Origin: CAZRXG01 sp964603985
GTDB taxonomy: Bacteria; Chloroflexota; Anaerolineae; Aggregatilineales; UBA3940
Direction of reading: 5' to 3'
NCBI GenBank assembly: GCA_964603985.1
Contig: CAZRXG010000020.1
Coordinates: 1-64,000, forward strand
Length of the DNA stretch: 64,000 bases
In this document: in pieces, positions 8,153-17,378 of the stretch
Layout: every line of letters begins with the position of its first letter
Position numbering within the stretch: position 1 is the first letter of the stretch
Program-made: the position numbers and the translations under genes
The notes under the pieces: generated by a model
Told to the model about the DNA's origin: nothing
Database searches by the model: none
The model's input: only the letters and a program-made list of their open reading frames with translations

Positions 8153-9091
8153 ATGCCCAACGTTGTCCTGAAGGTAGAAGGTCTGACCAAGCGCTACGGT
8201 TCGCTGACGGCGGTAGACAATCTGACGCTGGACGTGCACGAAGGTGAGGTGTTTGGCTTCCTGGGGCCGAATGGCGCGGGCAAAACCACCTCCATCAACA
8301 TGATGTGCGGGCTGCTCAAGCCGGACGCGGGCCGGGTCATCATACAAGGGGTGCCCATCACAGGCGGTGATGGTGACGTGCGCGCCCGCGTGGGGGTGTG
8401 CCCGCAGAACATCGTCCTGTGGGAGCGGCTGACCTGTTTGGAGCAGATGTGTTTCATCGGGCAGATGTACGGCCTGGGAAGACGAGAAGCGCGCCGCCGG
8501 AGCGAGCGGCTGCTTGAAGAGATGGATCTGGTCGAGAAGCGGAACAAACAGGCGCACACGCTGTCGGGCGGCATGCAGCGACGGCTCAACCTGGCGCTGG
8601 CCCTGGTCCACGATCCCGACATCCTGGTGCTGGACGAGCCGGAGGCCGGGTTGGACCCGCAGAGCCGCGTCAAGGTGCGCGAGTACATCCGGTCACTGGC
8701 CCGCCAAAAGACCGTCATCCTGACCACGCACAACATGGATGAGGCCGACCGCTTGGCCGACCGCGTCGCCATCATCGACCACGGCAGGCTGCTGGTGCTG
8801 GATACGCCAACCGCGCTGAAGGACAGCGTCGGCGAGGGGGACGTGCTGGAGATCCACGTCAAGGGGGACGGCGACGCCGTCCGGAGCGCGTTGGCGGGCC
8901 TGAGCGGGGAGGTCACGCTGGACGGTGCGGCGAGCATGCTGCACATCCGCGCGCTGAACGCGGCAAGCCTGATCCCGGTGGTGATTGAACGGCTGCACGA
9001 CGCCGGTGTCGGCTGCGGGGAGGTCCGGCTGCGGCAGAATACGCTGGAAGATGTGTTTATCCAACTGACAGGCCGGAAGTTACGCGAATGA
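8153..9091 (+). CDS. ABC exporter ATPase (DrrA/CcmA-like)
   Basis: ATPase of an ABC-2-type exporter. Motifs in order: Walker A GPNGAGKTT, Q-loop VCPQN, signature LSGGMQRR, Walker B ILVLDEPEAGLDPQ, and switch His in TTHNMDEADRLADR. The C-terminal 80 residues form the small extra domain common in drug and polysaccharide exporters of the DrrA group. It starts one base after the TetR stop and overlaps the permease by four bases (ATGA), so all three are translationally coupled. Substrate unknown. The pairing with a TetR repressor suggests a toxic or antibiotic-like compound rather than a structural polymer. Confidence 0.92.
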   Translation: MPNVVLKVEGLTKRYGSLTAVDNLTLDVHEGEVFGFLGPNGAGKTTSINMMCGLLKPDAGRVIIQGVPITGGDGDVRARVGVCPQNIVLWERLTCLEQMCFIGQMYGLGRREARRRSERLLEEMDLVEKRNKQAHTLSGGMQRRLNLALALVHDPDILVLDEPEAGLDPQSRVKVREYIRSLARQKTVILTTHNMDEADRLADRVAIIDHGRLLVLDTPTALKDSVGEGDVLEIHVKGDGDAVRSALAGLSGEVTLDGAASMLHIRALNAASLIPVVIERLHDAGVGCGEVRLRQNTLEDVFIQLTGRKLRE

Positions 9092-10257
9092 GATTCTTAA
9101 GCGTGTTTCGAAAGAGCATGATCGAGCAGGGACGCAATACCGTCACCCTGCTCCTGAGCCTGGTGTTTGCCCCATTCTTCGTGTTCCTGTACTGGCTGTT
9201 CTTCTACGGCGGCTCGATGACGTACACCGTCCTGGTGATCAACGATGACGTTGGGGTGGTGCTGGCCGACGGCACGTCCTACAACGCCGGTGAGGAGGCA
9301 GCTGAGGCCATTAACGGCGTACGGTACACCAGCGGCGATCCGATGCTGGTCACTAGAGAAGTCTCCGGTAAGGCCGAGGCCGAAGCGATCCTGCGCGACC
9401 GGGGGGCGGTTGCGTTTGTGCAGTTTCCGGCGGACTTCTCGCGCACGATCCTGGACGCGCGCACCGACGGCGTGCTGAACGCCACCGACCTGGTCTTTGG
9501 CGGTGACCTCACGTCGCCCTACTACGTCGTTGCGGCCATCCTGGCAACGTCGGCGGTGGATGCGTACATTCAGCAGGCAAGCGGGGTGATCTGTCCGGTG
9601 CAGTACGTGGAGGAGCCGTTGGGCGCTTCGGGCACCCGCTCCGAATTCGAGCTGTACGTGCCGGGGATCTTCGTGTTCGCGGTGATCCTGATGGTCTTCA
9701 TGGCGTCGATGGTGATCGCGCGTGAAGTGGAGGCGGGGACTCTACAGCGGCTCAAGATCACGCCCATGACCTCCTTTGACCTGCTGGGCGGGATCAGCGC
9801 CTCGTTGATGATCACCAGCGTGCTGGCGGTGGTGCTGACTTTCCTGACCGCGCTGGCGCTGGACTTCCACAGCCAGGGGCCGATCTGGGTGGCGGTGCTG
9901 GTGGGCGCGATCCTCAGCCTGTCGATCATCGGGGCGGGGCTGATCGTCGGCAGTCTCGCCAAAACCGTGGCGCAGGCTTTTATCATCGCCAACTTCCCGC
10001 TGGGGCTGTTCATGTTCCTCTCCGGGGCGGTGTTTCCGCTGCCGGGCAGGACGTTGTTCACGCTGGCCGGGCACGAGATTTGTGTATACGACATCCTGCC
10101 CCCGACACACGCCGTCGTCGCGCTGAACAAGGTGCTGACGCTGGGAGCAGATCTGGGCGACGTGACGTATGAGATAGGGGCGCTGGTGGTGCTGTCGGTG
10201 CTGTACTTTGCCGCCGGGGTGTGGCTTTTCAGCCGGACACACCTGCGCCGCACCTGA
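9088..10257 (+). CDS. ABC-2 type exporter permease
   Basis: Membrane partner of the preceding ATPase. One transmembrane segment lies near residues 20-40. A soluble loop of about 150 residues follows, probably outside the cell, and then five or six hydrophobic segments from about residue 190 to the end (for example GIFVFAVILMVFMASMVIA). This is the arrangement of the ABC-2/YhfB-DrrB permeases with a large first loop. The helix starting REVEAGTLQRLKITPMT is the conserved coupling region of this family. It overlaps the ATPase gene by four bases. A 12-bp hairpin follows at 10297-10324. Confidence 0.87.
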   Translation: MRFLSVFRKSMIEQGRNTVTLLLSLVFAPFFVFLYWLFFYGGSMTYTVLVINDDVGVVLADGTSYNAGEEAAEAINGVRYTSGDPMLVTREVSGKAEAEAILRDRGAVAFVQFPADFSRTILDARTDGVLNATDLVFGGDLTSPYYVVAAILATSAVDAYIQQASGVICPVQYVEEPLGASGTRSEFELYVPGIFVFAVILMVFMASMVIAREVEAGTLQRLKITPMTSFDLLGGISASLMITSVLAVVLTFLTALALDFHSQGPIWVAVLVGAILSLSIIGAGLIVGSLAKTVAQAFIIANFPLGLFMFLSGAVFPLPGRTLFTLAGHEICVYDILPPTHAVVALNKVLTLGADLGDVTYEIGALVVLSVLYFAAGVWLFSRTHLRRT

Positions 10258-10296
10258 GCCCCCGGCCCGGCGTTCCCATCTGGCGCTATCAACGAA

Positions 10297-10324
10297 CGAA
10301 GGGAGGCCATCCGGCCCCCCTTCG
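10297..10324. terminator. Terminator-like hairpin between convergent genes
   Basis: CGAAGGGAGGCC (10297-10308) and GGCCCCCCTTCG (10313-10324) pair with one mismatch around a four-base loop. It lies between the exporter permease and the converging serine hydrolase. There is no clear T run on either side, so its use as a terminator is only likely. Confidence 0.5.
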
Positions 10325-10372
10325 CGGTTACGCGCAGGGGGATGGTTGGATCAGATCGCGTCGCCAGGCCGA

Positions 10373-11611
10373 TCAGCTTCCCGGCAGCGCACGGTTGAGA
10401 TTGTCCCCGCTGTGCAGGATCAGGTGAAGCAGCCTGCGGCCCGCCATGAACGAGGCAGTGTCGGCCTGGTTGATCAGGACGACGGCACCCACCTGTGAGT
10501 CGGGGTCGAAGTACATGAACGTGATCGCGCCGTCGTCGCCCCCATCGTGACCGTACCAGCCGTTATAGCTGTGCCAGAAGATCGCCTGCCTGTAGCGGGG
10601 CATCAGGATTCGATGCTCGATGAAGTTCATCTTCGCATCGGGGAATTGGGGTTCGAGCATCATCTCGACGGTCGATTCTTCGAGGATGCGCGCCCCGTCC
10701 AGTTCGCCGCCGTTCATGAAGGCTGCCATGAAGCGGGCGAGGTCGTTGGCGCTGGCACGCAGCAGGCCGTCGGGCCAGGTGGCAAAGCCATAGTGTTCCA
10801 GCGCGATCTTGCCTGCTTCGCCGTTCTCGTAGGGGACGGCGATCTCGTCGACGTTTTCAAATTCGGACAGGAACCAGCCGGTGTGGTGCATGCCCAGCGG
10901 CTCGAAGATGCGCTCCCGGCAGTGAACGTTGAGCGGGGTGCCGGTGGTGGCTTCCATCAGGTACCCGGCGAGACCGGCGGCGATGTTGCTGTAGCTGAAG
11001 TTTTCGCCGGGCATGTACTCCGAGAAGTTTGCCTCCCCGTCGTAGTACTCACCTCCGGGCGAGAGGTAGCTTTCCAGGAACTCGCCGAGCGGCATCTCCG
11101 GATCGCCGGGGGCATAGGTCTGGTCGTAAACGTCGTAGTTGTCTTCAATGCCCGACGTATGCGTCGCCAGGTGGCGAACCGTGATCACCTCCCCCTCGAC
11201 ACGCGGATTATCGACGGTGAAGGGCACCAGGTCGCCGACCTCGTCGTCCAGCGAAAAGGCCCCTTCCTCCCAGGCCTGCATCAGCGCCGTGCCGGTGATG
11301 GTCTTGCTGATCGAAGCCAGCAGGAAGGGCGTATCAGGCGTTGCGGGGCGGTTGTCTTCGATGTTGGCGTAGCCGTAGCCCTCGCTCCAGGCCACCCCGC
11401 CGTTGGCCACGACGGCGACGGCCATACCGGGAAGATCGTGAGCCGCTACGGTCTTCTCGATGCAGGCGTCTAACTCCTCAACGGTAGAAACACGGTTCCA
11501 GGAAGCCGAGCAAACAGGGACGGGCAGGAACAAAGCCTTGAGCAGGAAACCCAGCCCCACCACTACCACCACAGGCAGGACGATGCGCAATATTACCTTC
11601 TTGACGTTCAT
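10373..11611 (-). CDS. Secreted or membrane-anchored serine beta-lactamase-like hydrolase
   Basis: Member of the class C beta-lactamase / D-aminopeptidase / esterase superfamily. A hydrophobic N-terminal segment (residues about 5-30) is a signal peptide or anchor. The nucleophile motif SISK is at residues 100-103, the Tyr motif YSN lies in the middle, and HDGG near the C-terminus replaces the KTG triad position, as is common in the esterase-like members. Activity could be esterase, peptidase or muropeptide-related; nothing shows true antibiotic hydrolysis. It is a single gene on the minus strand, divergent from the sdh operon. A plausible minus promoter is TTTCCG-N17-TATACG, about 20 bases from the start. 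GGGAG precedes ATG. Confidence 0.87.
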   Translation of the reverse strand: MNVKKVILRIVLPVVVVVGLGFLLKALFLPVPVCSASWNRVSTVEELDACIEKTVAAHDLPGMAVAVVANGGVAWSEGYGYANIEDNRPATPDTPFLLASISKTITGTALMQAWEEGAFSLDDEVGDLVPFTVDNPRVEGEVITVRHLATHTSGIEDNYDVYDQTYAPGDPEMPLGEFLESYLSPGGEYYDGEANFSEYMPGENFSYSNIAAGLAGYLMEATTGTPLNVHCRERIFEPLGMHHTGWFLSEFENVDEIAVPYENGEAGKIALEHYGFATWPDGLLRASANDLARFMAAFMNGGELDGARILEESTVEMMLEPQFPDAKMNFIEHRILMPRYRQAIFWHSYNGWYGHDGGDDGAITFMYFDPDSQVGAVVLINQADTASFMAGRRLLHLILHSGDNLNRALPGS

Positions 11612-11738
11612 AAAATTTTGCTCCCGTATACGAGATCGCCACGTATCCGGAAACTATTACGCACAACCGGCGCGGGCGTTGCGCGCTGCGCCTGCCGGGT
11701 TGGTCTGAGCGCGACTAGCAGCCGCTGCCGGTGAAAGC

Positions 11739-11744
11739 TATAAT
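11739..11744 (+). promoter_or_regulatory. -10 box of the sdh operon
   Basis: TATAAT at 11739-11744 in the 215-base divergent gap. No convincing -35 box was seen. It would give a leader of about 75 bases to sdhC, whose ribosome binding site AGGAGGGAG is at 11812-11820. Confidence 0.45.
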
Positions 11745-11826
11745 CAAGGTCGCAAATATCGCCAGACACCCCCTGAAATCCGGATCACCGTCGGGCAACG
11801 CTCAATCGTTCAGGAGGGAGCACCCC

Positions 11827-12237
11827 ATGTCTGTTCTCATGCTCACCATTCGCTCCATCTTCCGCTATAAGGGCAAGGAGGGGCAGCTTGCATGGGTCGG
11901 TCACCGGCTGGCCGGACTGGGCACGCTGCTCTTCTTTATCACCCACGTCATCGACACGTCGTGGGTGTATTTCTGGCCGGAGGGATACCGCCACGCAATC
12001 GCGCTTTACCGGTCGGTGCCCTTCCAGATCGGCGAGCTGATGCTCGTGCTGGCCGTTATCTACCACGCCATCAATGGCCTGCGCATCACACTCATGGACT
12101 GGAAGCCGGAGCTGTGGGAGCACCAGCGGGCCCTGACGCGGGGCGCGTTCATCCTGACGGCGGTGCTCTACGTCCCGGCCTTCGTCATCATGGGCGGCCA
12201 CGCGCTTGAGAATCTGTTCGGCATTCACCTGTTTTAG
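11827..12237 (+). CDS. sdhC: Succinate dehydrogenase cytochrome b556 subunit
   Basis: Membrane anchor subunit that binds haem b and quinone for complex II. The 136-residue protein has three hydrophobic segments. It shows GHRLAGLG and FITHVID in the first, where the quinone-site Arg and a His lie, and YHAINGLRITLMDW in the second, the haem-ligand region of SdhC. I chose ATG 11827 because AGGAGGGAG at 11812-11820 precedes it directly; the open frame runs further upstream to 11731 without support. First gene of sdhCDAB. Confidence 0.9.
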   Translation: MSVLMLTIRSIFRYKGKEGQLAWVGHRLAGLGTLLFFITHVIDTSWVYFWPEGYRHAIALYRSVPFQIGELMLVLAVIYHAINGLRITLMDWKPELWEHQRALTRGAFILTAVLYVPAFVIMGGHALENLFGIHLF

Positions 12238-12247
12238 GGGGATCGCG

Positions 12248-12664
12248 ATGGCAACCAGGACAGCACCTCAAACCAACCGCTTCGAGACCTTCGTCTGGCG
12301 CTATACGCGCTGGTCGGGTGTGCTGCTGATCCCGCTGGTCTTCGGCCACCTAGCGATCATGCACATCATCAACAGCGTGTACGCGATTGACTACCAGTGG
12401 GTGATCGCCGAGCGCTGGGCGCGGCTGGGCTGGCGTATCTACGACGCTTTTTTGCTGTGGCTGGCCGGGCTGCACGGCTTCAACGGCCTGCGGGTCGTCA
12501 TCAACGATTACGCGCACTCGCCCGCGCTGAATCGCATGTTGAAGGTCATCCTGGTGCTGCTGATGATCTTCATCCTCGTGCTGGGCAGCATCGCCTTGAT
12601 CGGCGCGCCGCTGAGGCCCCTCCAGTTTGAAGGCGCTTCTGCCCTGCTGCACGCACTGGCCTGA
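12248..12664 (+). CDS. sdhD: Succinate dehydrogenase hydrophobic anchor subunit
   Basis: Second membrane anchor of complex II, 138 residues and three transmembrane segments. The motif LHGFNGLRVVINDY in the second segment is the SdhD haem and quinone region. Start ATG 12248 follows a G-rich site directly after the sdhC stop; the longer open frame from 12206 would overlap sdhC. Its order between sdhC and sdhA is the usual one. SdhC and SdhD together show one clear His-x-x-Asn-Gly-Leu-Arg motif each, so one or two haems are possible. Confidence 0.88.
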   Translation: MATRTAPQTNRFETFVWRYTRWSGVLLIPLVFGHLAIMHIINSVYAIDYQWVIAERWARLGWRIYDAFLLWLAGLHGFNGLRVVINDYAHSPALNRMLKVILVLLMIFILVLGSIALIGAPLRPLQFEGASALLHALA

Positions 12665-12683
12665 CGAGGGGGAGCAACGAGTC

Positions 12684-14467
12684 ATGCAAGTTCACCACCA
12701 TAAGTTCGACGCCGTCATTGTGGGGGCCGGGGGCGCGGGCCTGATGGCGGCGCTCTATGCCTCGAAGGCGGTCAACACCGCCGTGATCAGCAAGCTGTAT
12801 CCCACGCGCTCGCACACCGGCGCGGCGCAGGGCGGCATCGGTGCGGCGCTGGGCAACGAAGAAGAAGATAACTGGGAGTGGCACGCCTTCGACACCGTCA
12901 AAGGCTCCGACTACCTGGCCGACCAGGACACGGTCGACGTGCTCTGCAAGGAAGCCACCGAGGTCGTCGTCGAGTTGGAGCATATGGGACTCCCCTTCGA
13001 CCGCACGGCAGAGGGCAGGATCGCTCAGCGGCGCTTCGGCGGCCACACCAGCCATCACGGCGAGAAGCCGGTGCGCCGGGCCTGTCACGCCGCCGACCGC
13101 ACCGGCCACATGATCCTGCAAACGCTTTACCAGCAGTGCGTCAAGAATGAGGTCAACTTCTTCAACGAATACCACGTCGTCGACCTGTTGATGAACGATG
13201 GCCGTCCGGCGGGCGTGGTCGCAATCGAGGTTCACAGCGGCGACCTGCACGTCTTCCAGGCCAAGGCGATCCTGTTTGCGACCGGTGGCTGGGGTAAGGT
13301 ATGGCACATCACCAGCAATGCCCACACGCTGACCGGCGACGGTAACGCCGTCCTCCTGCGGCGTGGCATCCCGATGGAAGACATGGAGTTCTACCAGTTC
13401 CACCCGACCGGCATTTACCGGTTGGGCATCCTGATCACCGAGGGTGTGCGCGGCGAGGGTGGTGTCCTGCTCAACAATGAGGGTGAGCGCTTCATGGAAC
13501 GTTACGCGCCCACGATCAAAGACCTGGCCAGCCGCGATGTCGTCTCGCGGGCTATCTACCTGGAGCTTAAGGAGGGACGCGGCATCAACGGCGCGGGCTA
13601 CGTTCACCTGGACGTGACGCCTGCCACGGTCAACAAATACCTGGCCGAGGCGGGCGAAGCGCGCCGCATCGACCGCGAGTACGTCGAGAGCAAGCTGCCC
13701 GACATCCTCGACTTCTGCCGCACTTACCTGGGCGTCGACCCGGTCACAGAGCCGATGCCCGTCCAGCCGACCGCCCACTACGCCATGGGTGGCATCCCGG
13801 CCAACGTCGACGCGGAAGTCGTCCGAGACGCGGACAGCACCGTCGTGCCGGGCCTGTTCGCGGCGGGCGAGTGCGCGTGTGTCTCGGTGCACGGCGCGAA
13901 CCGCCTGGGCACAAACTCGCTGGTCGACATCGTCGTCTTCGGGCGGCGCGGCGGGATCAGGATGGCCGAATACTGCCGGCAGAGTGACTTCGTCGACCTG
14001 CCGGAGAACCCGACCGCGGCGGTCGAGGCAGAGCTTGAGCGCCTGCGCAGCGCCGACGGCAGCGCGTGCGTCGCCGACCTGCGCGAGGAGATGCAGCAGA
14101 TCATGACCGACCACATCGGCGTCTTCCGCGACGGAGAGGGAATGGCGACGGCCGTCGAGGCGATCCGCAGGCTCAAGGAGCGCTACCGGACCGACCTGCG
14201 CATCGACGACCGGGGGCAGATGTTCAACTACGACCTGCTTGAAGCGTGGGAGTTGGGCGCGCTGCTCGACCTCGCCGAGGTCACCGCGGTCTCGGCGCTG
14301 GCCCGCACGGAAAGCCGTGGCGCGCACTCGCGCAACGATTATGCCGAACGCGATGACGAGACCTGGCTCAAGCACACCCTCGCCCACATGAAGCCGGGCG
14401 GCGAGATCGAACTCACCTACAAGCCGGTCGTCATCACCCGATACGAGCCAAAGGAGCGCGTATACTG

Positions 14468-14468
<1 letters not shown>
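12684..14468 (+). CDS. sdhA: Succinate dehydrogenase flavoprotein subunit
   Basis: Catalytic subunit oxidising succinate to fumarate. Dinucleotide-binding motif VGAGGAGL lies at the N-terminus. The covalent-FAD His lies in RSHTGAAQGGIG. Substrate residues occur in the QFHPTG region and HGANRLGTNSL. 594 residues is the standard length. Start ATG 12684 has GAGGGGGAG just upstream. The stop overlaps the sdhB start by one base (TGATG), so the two are coupled. The motif set does not by itself separate succinate dehydrogenase from fumarate reductase, but the two anchors of SdhC/D type and the gene order favour dehydrogenase. Confidence 0.95.
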
Positions 14469-15202
<734 letters not shown>

Positions 15203-15333
15203 AGGGCATCGCGCTCTCTGCTACCAAGCTTCGGCCTGCCGCAACTTTACGCCGCCCGATGCGTATAGATCGGTAGCGCGGGAGCGTGATTTTACCGTAA
15301 TCAGTATGGTCAAATGATAAGGAGCAATTCGAC

Positions 15334-15726
15334 ATGGCAAAAAAGGCAACCGAGCTTCCTGATAACGAGAAGCCGAAGGAAGAAGCGGCGGACATCGTCG
15401 CGGAACTGGGTGATATCGGCAAGAAGCTGAGCGAGGCGCTGAGCACTGCCTGGAACAGCGAGGAGCGGCACAAGATCCAGCAGGATGTCGCCGAGGGGCT
15501 GAACAAGCTCTCGGCGGAACTCAGCAAGACCGCCACGAACATCCGCGAGTCGGACATGGGCCAGAAGGTTGAATCAGGCGTCAAGCAGGCTCGCGAGGAC
15601 ATCGAGAGCGGCAAGGTCGCCGACGACATTCGCGATGGCCTGCTCAAGGCGCTGCGCGGCCTGGGTGAGGCAATCGACAAAATGGCCGACAGCTTCACGC
15701 CGTACGAAGAGCCGCCCAAAGAGTAA
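15334..15726 (+). CDS. Small charged helical protein, unknown function
   Basis: A 130-residue protein rich in Lys, Glu, Asp and Ala with no Cys, Trp only once and no signal peptide. The pattern of hydrophobic residues every three to four positions (for example LNKLSAELSKTATNIRE) suggests long amphipathic helices like those of apolipoprotein- or phasin-like proteins. AAGGAG at 15319-15324 supports ATG 15334, and a strong terminator follows, so it is a real, separately expressed gene. I do not recognise a family. A stress, granule or membrane-surface protein is possible but unproven. Confidence 0.75.
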   Translation: MAKKATELPDNEKPKEEAADIVAELGDIGKKLSEALSTAWNSEERHKIQQDVAEGLNKLSAELSKTATNIRESDMGQKVESGVKQAREDIESGKVADDIRDGLLKALRGLGEAIDKMADSFTPYEEPPKE

Positions 15727-15756
15727 TCCAAACCCGTCTGCGCAGACGAGAACACA

Positions 15757-15804
15757 CGGGCGCAGGGTGGCGCAGGCCACACCGCTGCGCCCGCGTACTT
15801 TTTT
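15757..15804 (+). terminator. Strong Rho-independent terminator
   Basis: CGGGCGCAG (15757-15765) pairs with CTGCGCCCG (15785-15793), with a smaller GTGG/CCAC pair inside and six T at 15799-15804. It ends the small-protein gene and reaches into the last codons of the converging tilS gene. A separate perfect 14-bp palindrome CGTCTGCGCAGACG sits at 15735-15748. Confidence 0.8.
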
Positions 15805-17302
15805 AGCCGCCTGGCCTCTCGAAGCGGGCCACCCACACCCGCTCCGTCTCAGGCCGCACGACGAACCGCTCGTCGACGCGCCAGCCGCACACCCAGGCGA
15901 TCTCGCCGCCGGCAACCAGCAGCGGCAGGCGGTCGCGCCATGCTGCCGGGATCTTGGCGTTGATCTGGAACTCACTCACCTTCTGCGACCCGCCTGCGCC
16001 CTGCGGTCGGAAGCGGTCGCCGGGTTGGCGGGTGCGAAGCTGCACAGCCGGGGCGCGCTCCCCCCGGTCGATGTCCAGCACGGCCACCCAGGGATTGACC
16101 TGCAATGCCCGCCAGCCAGCCCCGGAGTGAGCGCCGGTGTAGGGGTACAGGCTGAACCACCACGCCGACCCCGGCAGATCGACCTCGCCCGGCCCCTCAA
16201 TCATCGCCACCGCCCCCGGCTCAAGGAGCGGCCAATCCGGCTCCGGCAGGCTCTGTTCGCTGCCGGTGATGATCAGGGCGTCGTAGTCCACACGCAGCGC
16301 CAGCCCGGCGGGGAGCGTCGCCTGTGCACCCGTCTGCCCGTCACGCGCTACCCTCACCGCCGCCTCGACATGTTGGTAGCCGACGTCCCGCAGGGAGCGT
16401 CGCAGCCTCCACACTGCCCGCCGGATGGCCGCCCGCTGCACGGCGAGCGGCAGGCGCAGCCACGCGCTCCGGTCGAGGCGGATGTACTCAGACGTTTCTT
16501 CGAGGGCAATCCGGCCCCACGCGTCGTCGACCTGCGCCTGCAAAGCCTCGTAATCTGCCGCGGCGACCGACGCGGTCCGGCACAGCACCGCGTGCAGGTT
16601 GGGGTTGAGCGCCTCAAGCGAGGGGATCACCTCGTGCCGCAGACGGTTGCGGAAGTAGGTGGTATCGAGGTTCGAGCGGTCGAAGCGCGGTGTCAGGCTG
16701 TGCGCCGTACAGTACGCCTCGATGTCCGCGCGTGGTATGTCCAGCAGGGGCCGGATGAGATGCGGCCCGGCCTCTCCGGCTTCTGCCTGCCGGTCAAGCG
16801 GCTCTAGCAACTGGTAGCCCGCCAGCGGCGTCGCCGCCAGCATGCCGCGCAGCCCGGCCAGCCCCGACCCGCGCAGGAAGTGCATCAGCACCGTCTCGGC
16901 CTGATCGTCGGCGTTGTGCGCCACCGCGATCAGCCGCGCACCCAGCTCAACCGCCGCCCGTCCCAGGACGGTGTAACGTGCCTGCCGGGCGGCCTCCTCC
17001 AGTGACAGCCTGCGCCCGGCGGCCAGTGCGGGAACGTCCATCGCCTCGACGCGGCAGGGCACCTCCCACTCAGCCGCCACCGCCTCGACGAAGCGCGCAT
17101 CGGCGTCGGCGTCCTCCCCGCGTATCCGGTGGTTCAGATGCACGGCGTGCAGGTGCAGGGCAAGCTCGTCGCGCAGGCGCACGAACAGGTGCAGCATGAC
17201 CAGCGAATCCGGCCCACCTGAGATGCCCAGCACGAGCCTGTCGCCCTGTTTGACCCTGTCGGTGTCGGCAAGCGCCCGACGGAAGCGCGGCAGTAAGTCC
17301 AT
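15803..17302 (-). CDS. tilS: tRNA(Ile)-lysidine synthase
   Basis: Modifies C34 of the CAU-anticodon tRNA(Ile) to lysidine with ATP and lysine, which is essential for reading AUA. The N-terminal PP-loop ATPase motif SGGPDSL lies near residue 30, followed by HLNHRIRGEDAD and AVAHNADDQAETVLMHFLRG, all diagnostic of TilS/MesJ. The 499 residues include the C-terminal tRNA-binding domain, with PGDRFRPQGAGG near the end. ATG 17302 has no ribosome binding site, but a TATAAT on the minus strand lies only seven bases upstream, so the transcript may be leaderless. Divergent from the SH3 protein gene. Confidence 0.93.
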   Translation of the reverse strand: MDLLPRFRRALADTDRVKQGDRLVLGISGGPDSLVMLHLFVRLRDELALHLHAVHLNHRIRGEDADADARFVEAVAAEWEVPCRVEAMDVPALAAGRRLSLEEAARQARYTVLGRAAVELGARLIAVAHNADDQAETVLMHFLRGSGLAGLRGMLAATPLAGYQLLEPLDRQAEAGEAGPHLIRPLLDIPRADIEAYCTAHSLTPRFDRSNLDTTYFRNRLRHEVIPSLEALNPNLHAVLCRTASVAAADYEALQAQVDDAWGRIALEETSEYIRLDRSAWLRLPLAVQRAAIRRAVWRLRRSLRDVGYQHVEAAVRVARDGQTGAQATLPAGLALRVDYDALIITGSEQSLPEPDWPLLEPGAVAMIEGPGEVDLPGSAWWFSLYPYTGAHSGAGWRALQVNPWVAVLDIDRGERAPAVQLRTRQPGDRFRPQGAGGSQKVSEFQINAKIPAAWRDRLPLLVAGGEIAWVCGWRVDERFVVRPETERVWVARFERPGG

Positions 17303-17309
17303 GCGCCGG

Positions 17310-17315
17310 ATTATA
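17310..17315 (-). promoter_or_regulatory. -10 box of tilS, leaderless geometry
   Basis: The plus strand reads ATTATA, giving TATAAT on the minus strand. Only seven bases separate it from the tilS ATG, so transcription would start at or within a base or two of the start codon. No Shine-Dalgarno sequence is present. The -35 region is weak (TGATTT at 17 bases). Confidence 0.5.
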
Positions 17316-17342
17316 GCATGCCGCGCGCGGGGAAATCAGAGG

Positions 17343-17371
17343 TTGTCAACTCCGGCGGTGGGCGGTACCAT
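17343..17371 (+). promoter_or_regulatory. Promoter of SH3 protein gene, leaderless geometry
   Basis: TTGTCA at 17343-17348 and TACCAT at 17366-17371 are 17 bases apart. The ATG begins at 17379, seven bases after the -10 box, and no Shine-Dalgarno sequence is seen. This mirrors the divergent tilS promoter 28 bases away. Confidence 0.45.
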
Positions 17372-17378
17372 CCCCTAC

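Noticed and set aside
12570..14387. 605-codon open frame on the minus strand across sdhA
   Set aside because: It is an antisense shadow of sdhA caused by high GC and its codon bias; it has no recognisable motif and the plus-strand gene is certain.
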